NCBI GenBank assembly: GCA_946481135.1 | Contig: CAMLMQ010000047.1 | Span: forward strand, 1-16,287 | DNA: 16,287 bases | Reading direction: 5' to 3' | Source: an uncultured Microbacteriaceae bacterium | Lineage (GTDB): Bacteria > Actinomycetota > Actinomycetes > Actinomycetales > Microbacteriaceae | Shown here: positions 8,073 through 15,910 of the stretch, one piece after another | Layout: the number at the start of each line of letters is the position of its first letter | Numbering within the stretch: position 1 is the first letter of the stretch | Notes under the pieces: model-generated | Told to the model about the DNA's origin: nothing | What the model saw: the letters and a program-made list of their open reading frames with translations, nothing else | Database searches by the model: none | Made by a program: the position numbers and the translations under genes

Positions 8073-8719
8073 GAGACCCGACTGGGGGTTCCCGCAGAGC
8101 GTCCGTCGCGCCGCGGGGTGTCGGCGAGCACGGCCGCGCCGACCACCTCGGCGCCTCCCGCGCGCAGCGTCGCGGCGACGGCACCGAGGGTCGCACCGGT
8201 GGTCAGCACGTCGTCGAGCAGCACGACCCGGAGCCCGCGGACGGGTCGCGCGAGGGCGAAGACGCCGTCGAGGTTGCGGGCGCGCTGGGTGACGTCGAGG
8301 CCCTTCTGTTCGGCGCGCGGCCGGGCGGTGAGCAGCGGGGCGAGACGGATGCCGGCGCGCCCGGCGAGCACACGCACCGGTTCGTAGCCGCGTCGTCGGC
8401 GCGCCCGGCGCGACCCGGGTACCGGGGCGACCACGGCATCCGGCGCCGTTGCGAGCGCGGCCGTGACGGATGCCGCGAAAGGGACGGCGAGCGCGCCCGC
8501 GACTCCGGTCGCCCCCTGCTCCTTGAGCGCGAGCACCGCCCGGCGGGGCACGCCGTCGTAGCGGAGGGCGCTCGCCACGGCCCCCACGTCCGGCACGGCG
8601 CGGGTCGCGAGTTCGACGTGCAGCGCCGACGCGCAGGTCGCGCAGAGCAGGCGCCCCTCGACGCCGCATCCGGCGCACGGCACGGGGAACAGGTAGGCGA
8701 GCGCATCCCGGAGGGTCAC
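8069..8719 (-). CDS. comF: ComF family phosphoribosyltransferase-like protein
   Basis: A 216-residue ComF-type protein. A zinc-ribbon-like start, with Cys15, Cys18, Cys26 and Cys29 in CAGCGVEGRLLCATC, precedes a type I phosphoribosyltransferase domain. That domain shows ALRYDGVPRRAVLALKEQGA (51-70), VVAPVPGSRRARRRRGYEPV (96-115) and the PRPP-binding loop VVLLDDVLTTGAT (165-177). In naturally competent bacteria ComF helps pull single-stranded DNA inward. In actinobacteria the substrate and role are unclear, and nothing here suggests a competence operon. The start is GTG at 8719, with a modest AGGA about eight bases upstream. It lies 62 bases after lpqB in the same direction and may be cotranscribed with mtrAB-lpqB. 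Confidence 0.92.
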   Translation of the reverse strand: MTLRDALAYLFPVPCAGCGVEGRLLCATCASALHVELATRAVPDVGAVASALRYDGVPRRAVLALKEQGATGVAGALAVPFAASVTAALATAPDAVVAPVPGSRRARRRRGYEPVRVLAGRAGIRLAPLLTARPRAEQKGLDVTQRARNLDGVFALARPVRGLRVVLLDDVLTTGATLGAVAATLRAGGAEVVGAAVLADTPRRDGRSAGTPSRVS

Positions 8720-8781
8720 GCCGCGATCCTGCCCGGGGCGCCGGACGTCAAAGGGGCACCGGCGCGGAAGTGGGGAGAGAC

Positions 8782-10431
8782 CTACTGCTGCGTGCCGAGG
8801 AAGGACGCCTCGAACCCGGTCGAGGTCCAGCCGCCGACCGTCGTGGGCCGCAGCACGACCCCGTCGGCCGTGAGCACCCGCAACCCGCCCTCGCCCGTGC
8901 CCCCGACGATCGCGACGCCGTCGTCGGCCACGCCGAGATCGGCGACCGGCCCGCCGAGCGGCAGCACCTCCACGACGGTCTCGCCGGCCACGGTGACGAG
9001 CGCCGCGACGCTGCGCCCGTCGACCCATGCGATGTCGCGCACGGCGCCCGAGGGTCGCAGGTCGTAGGGGGTGTGCAGGGCGACGGGGGCGAGGTCGGCA
9101 TCCCGCTGCACGCCCACGACGAAGAGCCGCGACCCGTCGGCGGTCTCGAGCGCGACGAGCAGCCGGGCGCCGTCGCGCGAGAGCTCGATCGCGGTCACCC
9201 GGCCGTCCGCGGCGATCGGCACCGAGCGCGGCGCGCCGTCCTCTCCGGTCGCGACGAGGCCGCCGGGGTCGTCGGCGGGCACCGTCCAGACGAACCCGAA
9301 CGGGTCGACCGTGGGGGCGATCACGCCGGGTCGGGTGTCGACGACGACGGGCTGCCCGGTGGCGCGCACGACCGACACCCCGCCGGTGCCGAGCACGGCG
9401 AGGGTCGAGCGGTCACGGGAGAGGGATGCCGCCACCGCACCGAGGTCGTTCGCGCGCGCTCCGATCTCCGTGATCGGCCGCACCCCGTCGGCGATGAGCG
9501 AGCCGATCGCCCCGTTCAGGCCGCCGAACGCCTCGCGAACGGAGAGGCTGCGCTCGGGCACCGTCTCCTCGGGGGCGGGGGCGAGCGCGAGTCCGTCGGC
9601 GGTGACGAGCACGTCGGCGGCGTTCACGTTGCCGATCGACGTGAGACTCGCGCGCAACTGCTGGATCATGCGCAGTTGGATGAGCGGCGACTCGGCGCGC
9701 ACCTCGGGATTGAGCGTCACCTCGACACCGGACTCGTCGGGAACCGCCTGCGCCGTCGTGCCCTCGGGGAATGCCGACTGCAGCACGCCCGCGCCGAGCC
9801 AGTCGGCCTGCCCGAGCACGAGTTCGGACGCGATCCGGTTCGCGACCCGGTAGGTGGGGAACCAGTGCACCTCGGGCACGAGGTAGCGGAACGACGGGTC
9901 GAAGAAGTACAGCGAGTAGGACCGGAAGGCGGCGGCGAACCCGCTCGACGTGAGCACCGTGCCCGGTGGGGGCGTGAGGATGCGCTGCTCGCCGTCGACT
10001 GCGGTGAGATCGAAGGTGAGCAGCTGCGTCGTCGGACGCGGGAGCGCGATGTAGCGTCCGCGCTGGTCGACCTCGGCGACGACGTTGACGCTCACCGCGT
10101 AGGTGTCGGTGTCGATCTCGACCGGCGTGCCGATGCTCGACGCGACGAGCACGCGTTCCGTGCCGCTCCAGACGACGCCGGGCGCCAGGTACTCCTGCGC
10201 GATCGAGTAGTTGTTCTGCGGCCCGCGGCCCGCGCGCAGGAACCCCTGCACGATCTGGGCCGCGCTCTGGCCGGGCTGCGGACGCTCGGGAAGGAAGATC
10301 GCATCGGGATCGCCGATCTCGACGTCGATCAGCTCGCTCTGCACGGGCCCCGACGTCGGGATCGACACGCAGCCGCTCAGCACGATGGCGAGCCCCGCGA
10401 CGATCGCGGCGCCGCGCAGCCGTCGGCGCAT
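8782..10431 (-). CDS. lpqB: Lipoprotein LpqB, MtrAB accessory protein
   Basis: A 549-residue secreted lipoprotein. It has a basic n-region (MRRRLRG), a short hydrophobic stretch and a lipobox LSGC with the acylated Cys at 21. Residues about 170-285 look like a GerMN/sporulation-type domain (SLYFFDPSFRYLVPEVHWFP, then LRMIQQLRASLTSIGNVNAA). Residues about 310-549 form a beta-propeller-like LpqB C-terminal domain with repeated strands such as VAASLSRDRSTLAVLGTGGV and AIELSRDGARLLVALETADG. In mycobacteria LpqB binds the extracellular part of MtrB and modulates MtrA phosphorylation. Its start overlaps the mtrB stop. A GTG one codon upstream (10434) would give a four-base GTGA overlap and sits seven bases from the GAGGAGG site, so it may be the true start. 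Identity is very secure from gene order and lipobox. Confidence 0.95.
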   Translation of the reverse strand: MRRRLRGAAIVAGLAIVLSGCVSIPTSGPVQSELIDVEIGDPDAIFLPERPQPGQSAAQIVQGFLRAGRGPQNNYSIAQEYLAPGVVWSGTERVLVASSIGTPVEIDTDTYAVSVNVVAEVDQRGRYIALPRPTTQLLTFDLTAVDGEQRILTPPPGTVLTSSGFAAAFRSYSLYFFDPSFRYLVPEVHWFPTYRVANRIASELVLGQADWLGAGVLQSAFPEGTTAQAVPDESGVEVTLNPEVRAESPLIQLRMIQQLRASLTSIGNVNAADVLVTADGLALAPAPEETVPERSLSVREAFGGLNGAIGSLIADGVRPITEIGARANDLGAVAASLSRDRSTLAVLGTGGVSVVRATGQPVVVDTRPGVIAPTVDPFGFVWTVPADDPGGLVATGEDGAPRSVPIAADGRVTAIELSRDGARLLVALETADGSRLFVVGVQRDADLAPVALHTPYDLRPSGAVRDIAWVDGRSVAALVTVAGETVVEVLPLGGPVADLGVADDGVAIVGGTGEGGLRVLTADGVVLRPTTVGGWTSTGFEASFLGTQQ

Positions 10432-12017
10432 CACGGCGCCACCTCCTCGGGCGGCAGGCCGAGCGGCGACGTCGTGAGCTCTTCGCCGCGGCGCCGCGGC
10501 AGGGTGAGCCGGAAGCACGACCCCTCCCCCGGCTCCGACCAGACGTCGAGGAACCCCCCGTGCACGGTCGCATCCTCGAGCGAGATCGCGAGACCGAGGC
10601 CCGTGCCGCCGGTCGTGCGCTGCCGCGACGGGTCGGCCCGCCAGAACCGGTCGAACACGTGCTCGAGGTCGCTCGCCGCCATCCCGATGCCGTGGTCGCG
10701 TACGGCGATCGCCACGGCATCCTCGTCGCTGTCGACGTAGACGTCGATGGGCTTCGCCTCGCCGTGGTCGATCGCGTTGCCGAGGAGGTTCTGCAGCACA
10801 CGGCGGATGCGGCGCGCGTCGACGTCGGCCTCGAAGTAGCCGCCGGGGGCGTGCAGTCGCAGCTCGATGCCCTTCTCGGCGGCGAGCGTCTCGAACTGCT
10901 CGATCGCATCCTCGGCGAGCCGCACGAGGTTCGTCGGTTCGAGCTCGAGCTGCACGGCTCCGGCGTCGTAGCGGCTCATCTCGAGCAGGTCGGCGAGCAT
11001 CGTCTCGAAGCGCTGCGTCTGCGCGTGCAGCAGCTCGGCGGTGCGCGCCGTCGCGGGCGGGAAGTCGGCGCGCTGGTCGTAGAGCACGTCTCCCGCGAGC
11101 CGGATCGTCGTGAGCGGAGTGCGCAGCTCGTGCGAGACGTCGGAGACGAACCGCTGCTGCACCCGCGACAGGTCGGCGAGCTGCCGGATCTGCCGCTGCA
11201 GGCTGTCGGCCATGCGGTTGAACGAGCGGGCCAGGGTCGCGAGCTCGTCGTCGCCGCCCTCGGGCAGTCGGGATTCGAGCTCGCCCTGCGCGAGCCGCTC
11301 GCTCGCCTCCGCGGCGACCCGCACCGGGCCGATGACGAGCCGTGCCACGAGGTAGGCGACCGCCCCGATGAGCAGCACGAGGGTGAGCCCGCCGAGGACG
11401 AGCGTGCGTTGCACGAAGTCGAGGGTCTGCTGGCTCTCGCCGAGGTCGTACGCGAAGTAGAGGCCGTAGAGCTCGTTGCCGGGCAGGCGCAGCAGGGCGC
11501 CGACGACGACCCCCGGCGTGGTGGCACCCGAGGATGCCGGCAGCGCGACCGACTGCCACGAGGCCTCGTCCGGGTCGCCGCCCTCGACCGCGGACCGCAG
11601 TTCGGCGCTCAGCGGCAGCTCCTCGGGGGTGCCGTTGATGAGCTGGTCGATGAGCGGAGCCGACCCCTCCTGCCCGCGCACGCGGTACATCGCGACGACC
11701 GGGCGCGACGTGACGTTGCCCGCGACGGTGCGCAGCGCGTCGCTCTGCACGAGCTCGAGATCCGTCGAGGTGCCGCTGTCGACGGCCGCGGCGAAGACCT
11801 CCTGGGCGGCGACGACCGCGCGGGCGGCCTCCGCGACGACCCGCTCGCGGCTCTGGTCGAAGAGGTTCGCCCGCACGCTCGTCACGATGTACCCGCCGAC
11901 GGCCGTCACGGCGAGCGCCGAGAGCACCATCGTGAGCGCCACCGTGCGCAGCTGCAGCGACCCGCGCCACAGCCGCACGGCCCGGTCGAGCCAGGCGCGC
12001 CAGTCGAACCGCGGCAT
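10431..12017 (-). CDS. mtrB: Two-component sensor histidine kinase MtrB
   Basis: A 528-residue membrane kinase, partner of MtrA. It has a membrane segment at about 24-44, an extracellular sensor region (45-205), a second membrane segment at 206-228 and a HAMP linker at 229-281. The dimerisation/phosphoacceptor helix VSDVSHELRTPLTTI carries the His at 296. The ATPase domain shows the N-box LQNLLGNAIDHG (408-419), the G1 box DHGIGMA (441-447), the F box FDRFWRAD (455-462) and the G2 box GGTGLGLAIS (470-479). All catalytic motifs look intact. In related actinobacteria MtrB localises to septum and poles and controls cell-wall hydrolases and division through MtrA. The ATG at 12017 lies 16 bases after the mtrA stop, and the gene is cotranscribed with mtrA and lpqB. 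Its ribosome binding site is weak and lies in a small inverted repeat. Confidence 0.97.
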   Translation of the reverse strand: MPRFDWRAWLDRAVRLWRGSLQLRTVALTMVLSALAVTAVGGYIVTSVRANLFDQSRERVVAEAARAVVAAQEVFAAAVDSGTSTDLELVQSDALRTVAGNVTSRPVVAMYRVRGQEGSAPLIDQLINGTPEELPLSAELRSAVEGGDPDEASWQSVALPASSGATTPGVVVGALLRLPGNELYGLYFAYDLGESQQTLDFVQRTLVLGGLTLVLLIGAVAYLVARLVIGPVRVAAEASERLAQGELESRLPEGGDDELATLARSFNRMADSLQRQIRQLADLSRVQQRFVSDVSHELRTPLTTIRLAGDVLYDQRADFPPATARTAELLHAQTQRFETMLADLLEMSRYDAGAVQLELEPTNLVRLAEDAIEQFETLAAEKGIELRLHAPGGYFEADVDARRIRRVLQNLLGNAIDHGEAKPIDVYVDSDEDAVAIAVRDHGIGMAASDLEHVFDRFWRADPSRQRTTGGTGLGLAISLEDATVHGGFLDVWSEPGEGSCFRLTLPRRRGEELTTSPLGLPPEEVAP

Positions 12018-12032
12018 GTCGGGGATCCCGAC
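12018..12032 (-). repeat. Inverted repeat covering the mtrB translation initiation region
   Basis: GTCGGG-N3-CCCGAC, with perfect six-base arms, fills most of the 16-base gap between mtrA and mtrB and ends directly before the mtrB ATG. The only Shine-Dalgarno-like bases (GGGA) lie inside it, so the stem could limit mtrB translation. Confidence 0.4.
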
Positions 12033-12033
12033 G

Positions 12034-12714
12034 TCAGGTGACGGCGCCCGCGCGGTAGCCGACGCCCCGCACGGTCGTCACGATGCGCGGGTTGTCGGGG
12101 TCGTGCTCCACCTTCGCGCGCAGCCGCTGCACGTGCACGTTCACGAGCCGGGTGTCGGCCTTGTAGTGGTAGCCCCACACCTGCTCGAGCAGCATCTCGC
12201 GGGTGAACACCTGCTGCGGCTTCGTCGCGAGCGCAAGCAGCAGCTGGAACTCCAGCGGGGTGAGGCCGATACGCGTCGATCCGCGACGCACCTCGTGCCC
12301 GGCGACGTCGATGACGAGGTCGCCGATCGCGACGGTCTCGTTCTCCGAGGTCATCGCGGGCCGCAGGCGGGTGCGGATGCGGGCGACGAGTTCCTTGGGA
12401 TTGAACGGCTTCACGACGTAGTCGTCGGCCCCCGCTTCGAGGCCGCGCACGACATCCGTCGTCTCGCCCTTCGCGGTGAGCATGATGATCGGCACGCCGC
12501 TCTCGGCACGCAGCGACGCGCACACCTCGATGCCGTCGATGCCCGGCAGCATGAGGTCGAGCAGCACGAGGTCGGGGTTCTCGGAGCGGAACGACTCCAG
12601 GGCGGCCGCGCCGTCGGCGGCGAACACGGGCTCGTACCCCTCGGCACGCAGCACGATGCCGATCATCTCGGAGATGGCGGTGTCGTCGTCGACCACCAGG
12701 ATGCGGGCGTTCAT
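12034..12714 (-). CDS. mtrA: Response regulator MtrA (OmpR/PhoB type)
   Basis: A 226-residue response regulator. The receiver domain shows the acidic pocket (VVDDD, 7-11), the phosphoacceptor Asp53 in LVLLDLMLPGIDG, Thr80 in PIIMLTAKGE and Lys102 in YVVKPFNPKEL. The C-terminal winged helix (about 127-222) contains GLTPLEFQLLLALATKPQQV (150-169), TREMLLEQVWGY, the recognition helix TRLVNVHVQRLRAKVE and TVRGVGYRAG. The very high conservation to MtrA as I remember it makes the assignment safe. MtrA controls cell-wall remodelling and cell division genes, and in mycobacteria also binds near dnaA/oriC. The ATG at 12714 lacks a good Shine-Dalgarno. A TACTCT element (12725-12730, minus strand) would place the RNA start about four bases upstream, giving a very short leader. 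The gene heads the mtrAB-lpqB operon and is divergent from the MoxR operon. Confidence 0.98.
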   Translation of the reverse strand: MNARILVVDDDTAISEMIGIVLRAEGYEPVFAADGAAALESFRSENPDLVLLDLMLPGIDGIEVCASLRAESGVPIIMLTAKGETTDVVRGLEAGADDYVVKPFNPKELVARIRTRLRPAMTSENETVAIGDLVIDVAGHEVRRGSTRIGLTPLEFQLLLALATKPQQVFTREMLLEQVWGYHYKADTRLVNVHVQRLRAKVEHDPDNPRIVTTVRGVGYRAGAVT

Positions 12715-12724
12715 GGTGGGCACC

Positions 12725-12730
12725 AGAGTA
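12725..12730 (-). promoter_or_regulatory. Possible mtrA -10 element
   Basis: The minus strand reads TACTCT (TANNNT). With the usual six-base spacing transcription would begin near 12718, four bases before the mtrA ATG. No convincing -35 box is visible, so this is weak. Confidence 0.3.
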
Positions 12731-12778
12731 GTGCAGCGTGAGAACATGAGCCTGAGTCCGTGATAGGGAAGGGCCCGA

Positions 12779-13981
12779 GTGACCGAGAGCGGATCGCCGG
12801 CGCGCGGTGCCGACGCGTGGGCCGCGCCCGCCCCCGGCGGGGTCGCCCCCGCTCGCGGAACCGTCTTCGGCGTCGCCGGGGCGCCGCTCCCGCCGCCCAC
12901 GGGAGCCCCGCGCGACGGCGCCCCGCCCGTCGAGCCGCCCCGCCGCGCCCGCACGGTGTGGACGCCACCCCCGAAGCGCGGGCTGCTGCCGCTGCGCCCC
13001 CTCGCCTTCGGCGCCGTGCTCTCGGCGCCGTTCCGGCTGCAACGGCGAGCCCCCCGGCTGACCCTCGCGCCCGCGCTCGTCGTGAGCGTCGCCGCGACCG
13101 CGCTCGCCGCGCTCACCGGCTGGCTGCTCACGGTCGGGCCGCAGGCCGCCCTCGACGCCTCGTACTACGCCGACTACACGTTGGCCGCGAACATCCTCGG
13201 CATCGTCGGGGCGCTCGCCGGCTGGGTGCCGCTCGTGCTCGCCCTCGCGGCGACCGTGCTGCTCGCGGGCCCCGTCACGGTCGCGGCGTCGCGGAGTCTG
13301 CTCGCCGAGCGGGTGTCGTTCCGGGGGATGCGCTGGCGGCTCGCCGGGCGCACGGGCCGCCTCGTGGCGTGGGCGGCGCTCGTCCTGCTCGCCGGGGGCC
13401 TCGTGCTCCTCGCCGCGTCGCTCCTCCCCGTGCTCGTCGCCGGATCGGTGACGACGGCCGGCTTCGTGCTCGCCTCCCTCGTCGGCTTCGGCGAGCTCGT
13501 CGCGGTCGTGCTGCTCGGCGGCTACCTCGCCGCGCGACTCGGCTTCACCGCGCACGCGATCGCGCTCGAAGGCGCGCCGCTCCGGGTCGCCGTGCGACGC
13601 TCGTGGTCGCTCACCCGCGGGTCGGGCTTCCGGCTGTTCGCCTCCCAACTGCTCGTCTGGTGCGTCGTCGGGCTCGCGACCTTCCTGCTCACCCTCCCGG
13701 TGGGCTGGGCGCTCGACCTCGGCGTCACCCTCGTGTTCCCCAACGGCGCCGAGCAGGCGCAGTACGAGCTCTACGCGATCGCGCGCACCGTCGTGCTCAC
13801 CGCGGTCACAGCCGTCACGGGGGCGTTCGGACTCGTCGTGCAGACGGTGACCGCGGCCCTCCTCTACCTCGATCAGCGGATGCGGGTCGAGGGTCTCGAC
13901 CTCACCCTCGCCCGCTACGTCGACGAGCGTCAGCGCGGCATCGTCGTCGCCGACCCCTTCCCGGCGGGGGGTGCGCGATGA
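12779..13981 (+). CDS. Six-helix membrane protein, glycerophosphodiester phosphodiesterase membrane-domain-like
   Basis: A 400-residue membrane protein. The N-terminal 70 residues are Pro/Ala-rich and probably cytoplasmic. Hydrophobic segments follow at about 97-117, 137-165, 194-222, 228-252, 286-312 and 335-362. The motif AVRRSWSLTRGSGFRLF (271-287) and the end LLYLDQRMRVEGLDLTLARY (361-380) are typical of the membrane domain family named after glycerophosphoryl diester phosphodiesterases. The catalytic phosphodiesterase domain is absent, so no enzymatic role should be assumed. The start is GTG at 12779, preceded by AGGGAAGGG (12765-12773). It is the first gene of a plus-strand operon and overlaps the DUF4129 gene by four bases (ATGA). 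As I recall, the same type of gene precedes the DUF4129, DUF4350 and moxR2 genes in mycobacteria (Rv3689-Rv3692), suggesting a shared envelope-related process. Confidence 0.8.
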   Translation: MTESGSPARGADAWAAPAPGGVAPARGTVFGVAGAPLPPPTGAPRDGAPPVEPPRRARTVWTPPPKRGLLPLRPLAFGAVLSAPFRLQRRAPRLTLAPALVVSVAATALAALTGWLLTVGPQAALDASYYADYTLAANILGIVGALAGWVPLVLALAATVLLAGPVTVAASRSLLAERVSFRGMRWRLAGRTGRLVAWAALVLLAGGLVLLAASLLPVLVAGSVTTAGFVLASLVGFGELVAVVLLGGYLAARLGFTAHAIALEGAPLRVAVRRSWSLTRGSGFRLFASQLLVWCVVGLATFLLTLPVGWALDLGVTLVFPNGAEQAQYELYAIARTVVLTAVTAVTGAFGLVVQTVTAALLYLDQRMRVEGLDLTLARYVDERQRGIVVADPFPAGGAR

Positions 13982-14661
13982 TCGCCGACGTGCCGGTCGA
14001 CCCCGACGACGACGAGGCGCGCCGCTGGCTCGAGGAGGAGCTCGGGCGCGGCGACGAGTACGAGCCGCCGGAGACACCCGGCTGGCTGCAGGATCTGCTC
14101 GAGTGGCTGCGGGAGCTGCTCGGCGGCGCGCCGAGCGAAGCGCCGGGCCCGGGCATGGATGTCGGGCCGACCGTGGGCATCCTCATCGCGGTCGTCCTGA
14201 TCGTCGCGGCGCTCATCGTCGCGTTCGCGATCTTCGGCGTTCCGCGTCTGCGCCGCCGCAGCACCGTCACGGGCGAGCTCTTCGGCGAGGACGACGACCG
14301 CAGCGCCCGCGAGATCCGCACGGCGGCGCAGCAGGCGGCGGATGCCGGCGACTACACGTCGGCGGTCGTCGAGGTCTTCCGCTCGCTCGCCCGCGACCTC
14401 GCCGAGCGCGGCGTCGTGCTCGCCTTCCCCGGCACCACCGCCCAGGACTTCGCGCGCCGCGCGGCCGTCGTCTTCCCCGACGCCGCGGAGCGTCTGCGCG
14501 ACGCCGCCGGGGTGTTCGACGGGGTGCGCTACCTCGGCCGCGTCGGCACGGAGGAACAGTGGCGGCGGATGTCGCAGCTCGATGCCGAGCTGCGGGCCGC
14601 GCGCGCCCCGCGGGCGCCCCGCGCCGTCGACGCGTTCGCCGGCGGGGAGGAGACGCCATGA
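13978..14661 (+). CDS. DUF4129 domain membrane protein
   Basis: A 227-residue protein with one membrane segment at about 63-87 (GPTVGILIAVVLIVAALIVA). An acidic, Trp-containing N-terminal part precedes it (RRWLEEELGR, PGWLQDLLEWLRELLGG). The DUF4129 region covers about 108-205: REIRTAAQQAADAGDYTSAV (111-130), EVFRSLARDLAERGVV, FPGTTAQDFARRAA and VFDGVRYLGRVGTEEQWRRM (179-198). DUF4129 often occurs at the end of transglutaminase-like membrane proteins or, as here, as a separate subunit beside DUF4350 and MoxR genes. The biochemical role is unknown. The ATG overlaps the preceding stop by four bases and its own stop overlaps the next start by four bases, so the three genes are tightly coupled. 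Confidence 0.85.
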   Translation: MIADVPVDPDDDEARRWLEEELGRGDEYEPPETPGWLQDLLEWLRELLGGAPSEAPGPGMDVGPTVGILIAVVLIVAALIVAFAIFGVPRLRRRSTVTGELFGEDDDRSAREIRTAAQQAADAGDYTSAVVEVFRSLARDLAERGVVLAFPGTTAQDFARRAAVVFPDAAERLRDAAGVFDGVRYLGRVGTEEQWRRMSQLDAELRAARAPRAPRAVDAFAGGEETP

Positions 14662-15857
14662 CCGTCGACGCTCCCCCGGCCGTGCCGCCGACCGCGCCGC
14701 GCCGCAGCCCCGTGCGCGGCATCCTCGTCGGCGTCGCCGTCGTGCTGGTCGTGGTGCTCGTCGCCGTGCTCGTGTCGGTGATCACCCGGCCGGGGCAACG
14801 TGAGGAGCACTACCTGTCGCCCACGTCGGGCAGCCCGGCCGGGTCGCGGGCGCTCGTGAACGTGCTCGGCGACCGCGGCGTCGAGGTGCACACCGCCACG
14901 ACGCTCGCCGACGTGCGCGACCTCGGCCTCGACGCCGACGAGACGACGCTGCTCGTCTACGACCACTACTTCGCCCTCGGCCGTGACCAGCGCCGCGAGC
15001 TGCTCGACCTTGCCGACCGAGTCGTCGTGATCGAGCCGTACGACGACGAGCTCACCGACTACGCGCCGGGCGTCGTGCTCGGTGACGGGCCCGACGAGTT
15101 CGGCGCCCGATACCCGACCGACTGCGAGCTGCCCGCCGCCGTGCGCGCCGAGGCGATCGAGGCCTACCCCCTCTCGTACGACGTGTCGGGCGCCGACAAC
15201 GCGGTCGACGGATGCTTCGCGACGGCCGACGACGAGTTCGCCGTCGTGCAGACCCGCACCCGCGGCGCCGACGTGACGATCGTCGGCATCGGCGCCGCCC
15301 TCACCAACCGCGACATCCTCGCCGCAGGCAACGCGGCGTTCGCGCTCAACCTGCTCGGCGAGCGCGAGACCCTCGTCTGGTACCGCCCCGATCTGAGCGA
15401 GGTCGACGCGGGCGACATCCCGAGCGCCGCGAACCGCACGGCGCCGTGGCTCACGCCCCTCATCGTGCTCGTGTTCGGCGTCGGGCTCGCGGCCGCCGTC
15501 TGGCGGGGGCGGCGGCTCGGCCCCCTCGTCGCGGAGCGGCTGCCGGTCGTCGTGCGGTCGAACGAGACGATGGAGGGGCGCGCGCGGCTCTACGAACGCG
15601 CGGGCGCCCGCGAGCACGCCCTCGACGCGCTGCGCATCGGCACCGTCGCCCGACTCGCCCGCCGCTGCGGCCTGCCCCGCCGCGCCGACGTGGACGAGGT
15701 GATCGACGCCGTCGCCGCGCTGACGGGACGGGATCGGGATGCCGTCGCCGAGCTGCTGATCGAGCGCATCCCGACCTCCGACGCCGCCCTCGTGACCCTC
15801 TCCGACGAGCTGCTCGTGCTCGAAGCCGACCTCGCGCGCGCCGTGCGCGAGCGCTGA
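14658..15857 (+). CDS. DUF4350 domain membrane protein
   Basis: A 399-residue protein with membrane segments at about 20-43 and 263-282. Between them lies a domain (about 50-240) of the DUF4350 type. It starts EEHYLSPTSGSPAGSRALVN (49-68), continues with LGDRGVEVHTATTLADV and TLLVYDHYFALGRDQRRELL (97-116), and resembles a Rossmann-like ABC-associated fold (VVVIEP, VTIVGIG). Two cysteines (156 and 186) are on the likely outer side and could form a disulphide. The C-terminal 115 residues are cytoplasmic and helical, with ARLYERAGAREHALDALRIG (309-328) resembling the end of related MoxR-operon proteins. DUF4350 proteins cluster with DUF4129 and MoxR, and none has a well-defined reaction. It overlaps the DUF4129 gene by four bases, and the MoxR gene follows after about 50 bases. 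Confidence 0.85.
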   Translation: MTVDAPPAVPPTAPRRSPVRGILVGVAVVLVVVLVAVLVSVITRPGQREEHYLSPTSGSPAGSRALVNVLGDRGVEVHTATTLADVRDLGLDADETTLLVYDHYFALGRDQRRELLDLADRVVVIEPYDDELTDYAPGVVLGDGPDEFGARYPTDCELPAAVRAEAIEAYPLSYDVSGADNAVDGCFATADDEFAVVQTRTRGADVTIVGIGAALTNRDILAAGNAAFALNLLGERETLVWYRPDLSEVDAGDIPSAANRTAPWLTPLIVLVFGVGLAAAVWRGRRLGPLVAERLPVVVRSNETMEGRARLYERAGAREHALDALRIGTVARLARRCGLPRRADVDEVIDAVAALTGRDRDAVAELLIERIPTSDAALVTLSDELLVLEADLARAVRER

Positions 15858-15910
15858 CCGACCCGCCCCGACCCGCGTCCGACCCGATCGACCCCGACAG
15901 AATGGCTGAC

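Noticed and set aside
8746..8751. TTGACG as a -35 box for comF
   Set aside because: The -35 resemblance is good on the minus strand, but no TANNNT-type -10 element lies 16-18 bases downstream.
12760..14661. A long frame reading from 12760 into the DUF4129 gene
   Set aside because: Its first two-thirds is Arg/Pro/Ala-rich noise in another frame of the membrane-protein gene. Only the part from 13978 is a real protein.
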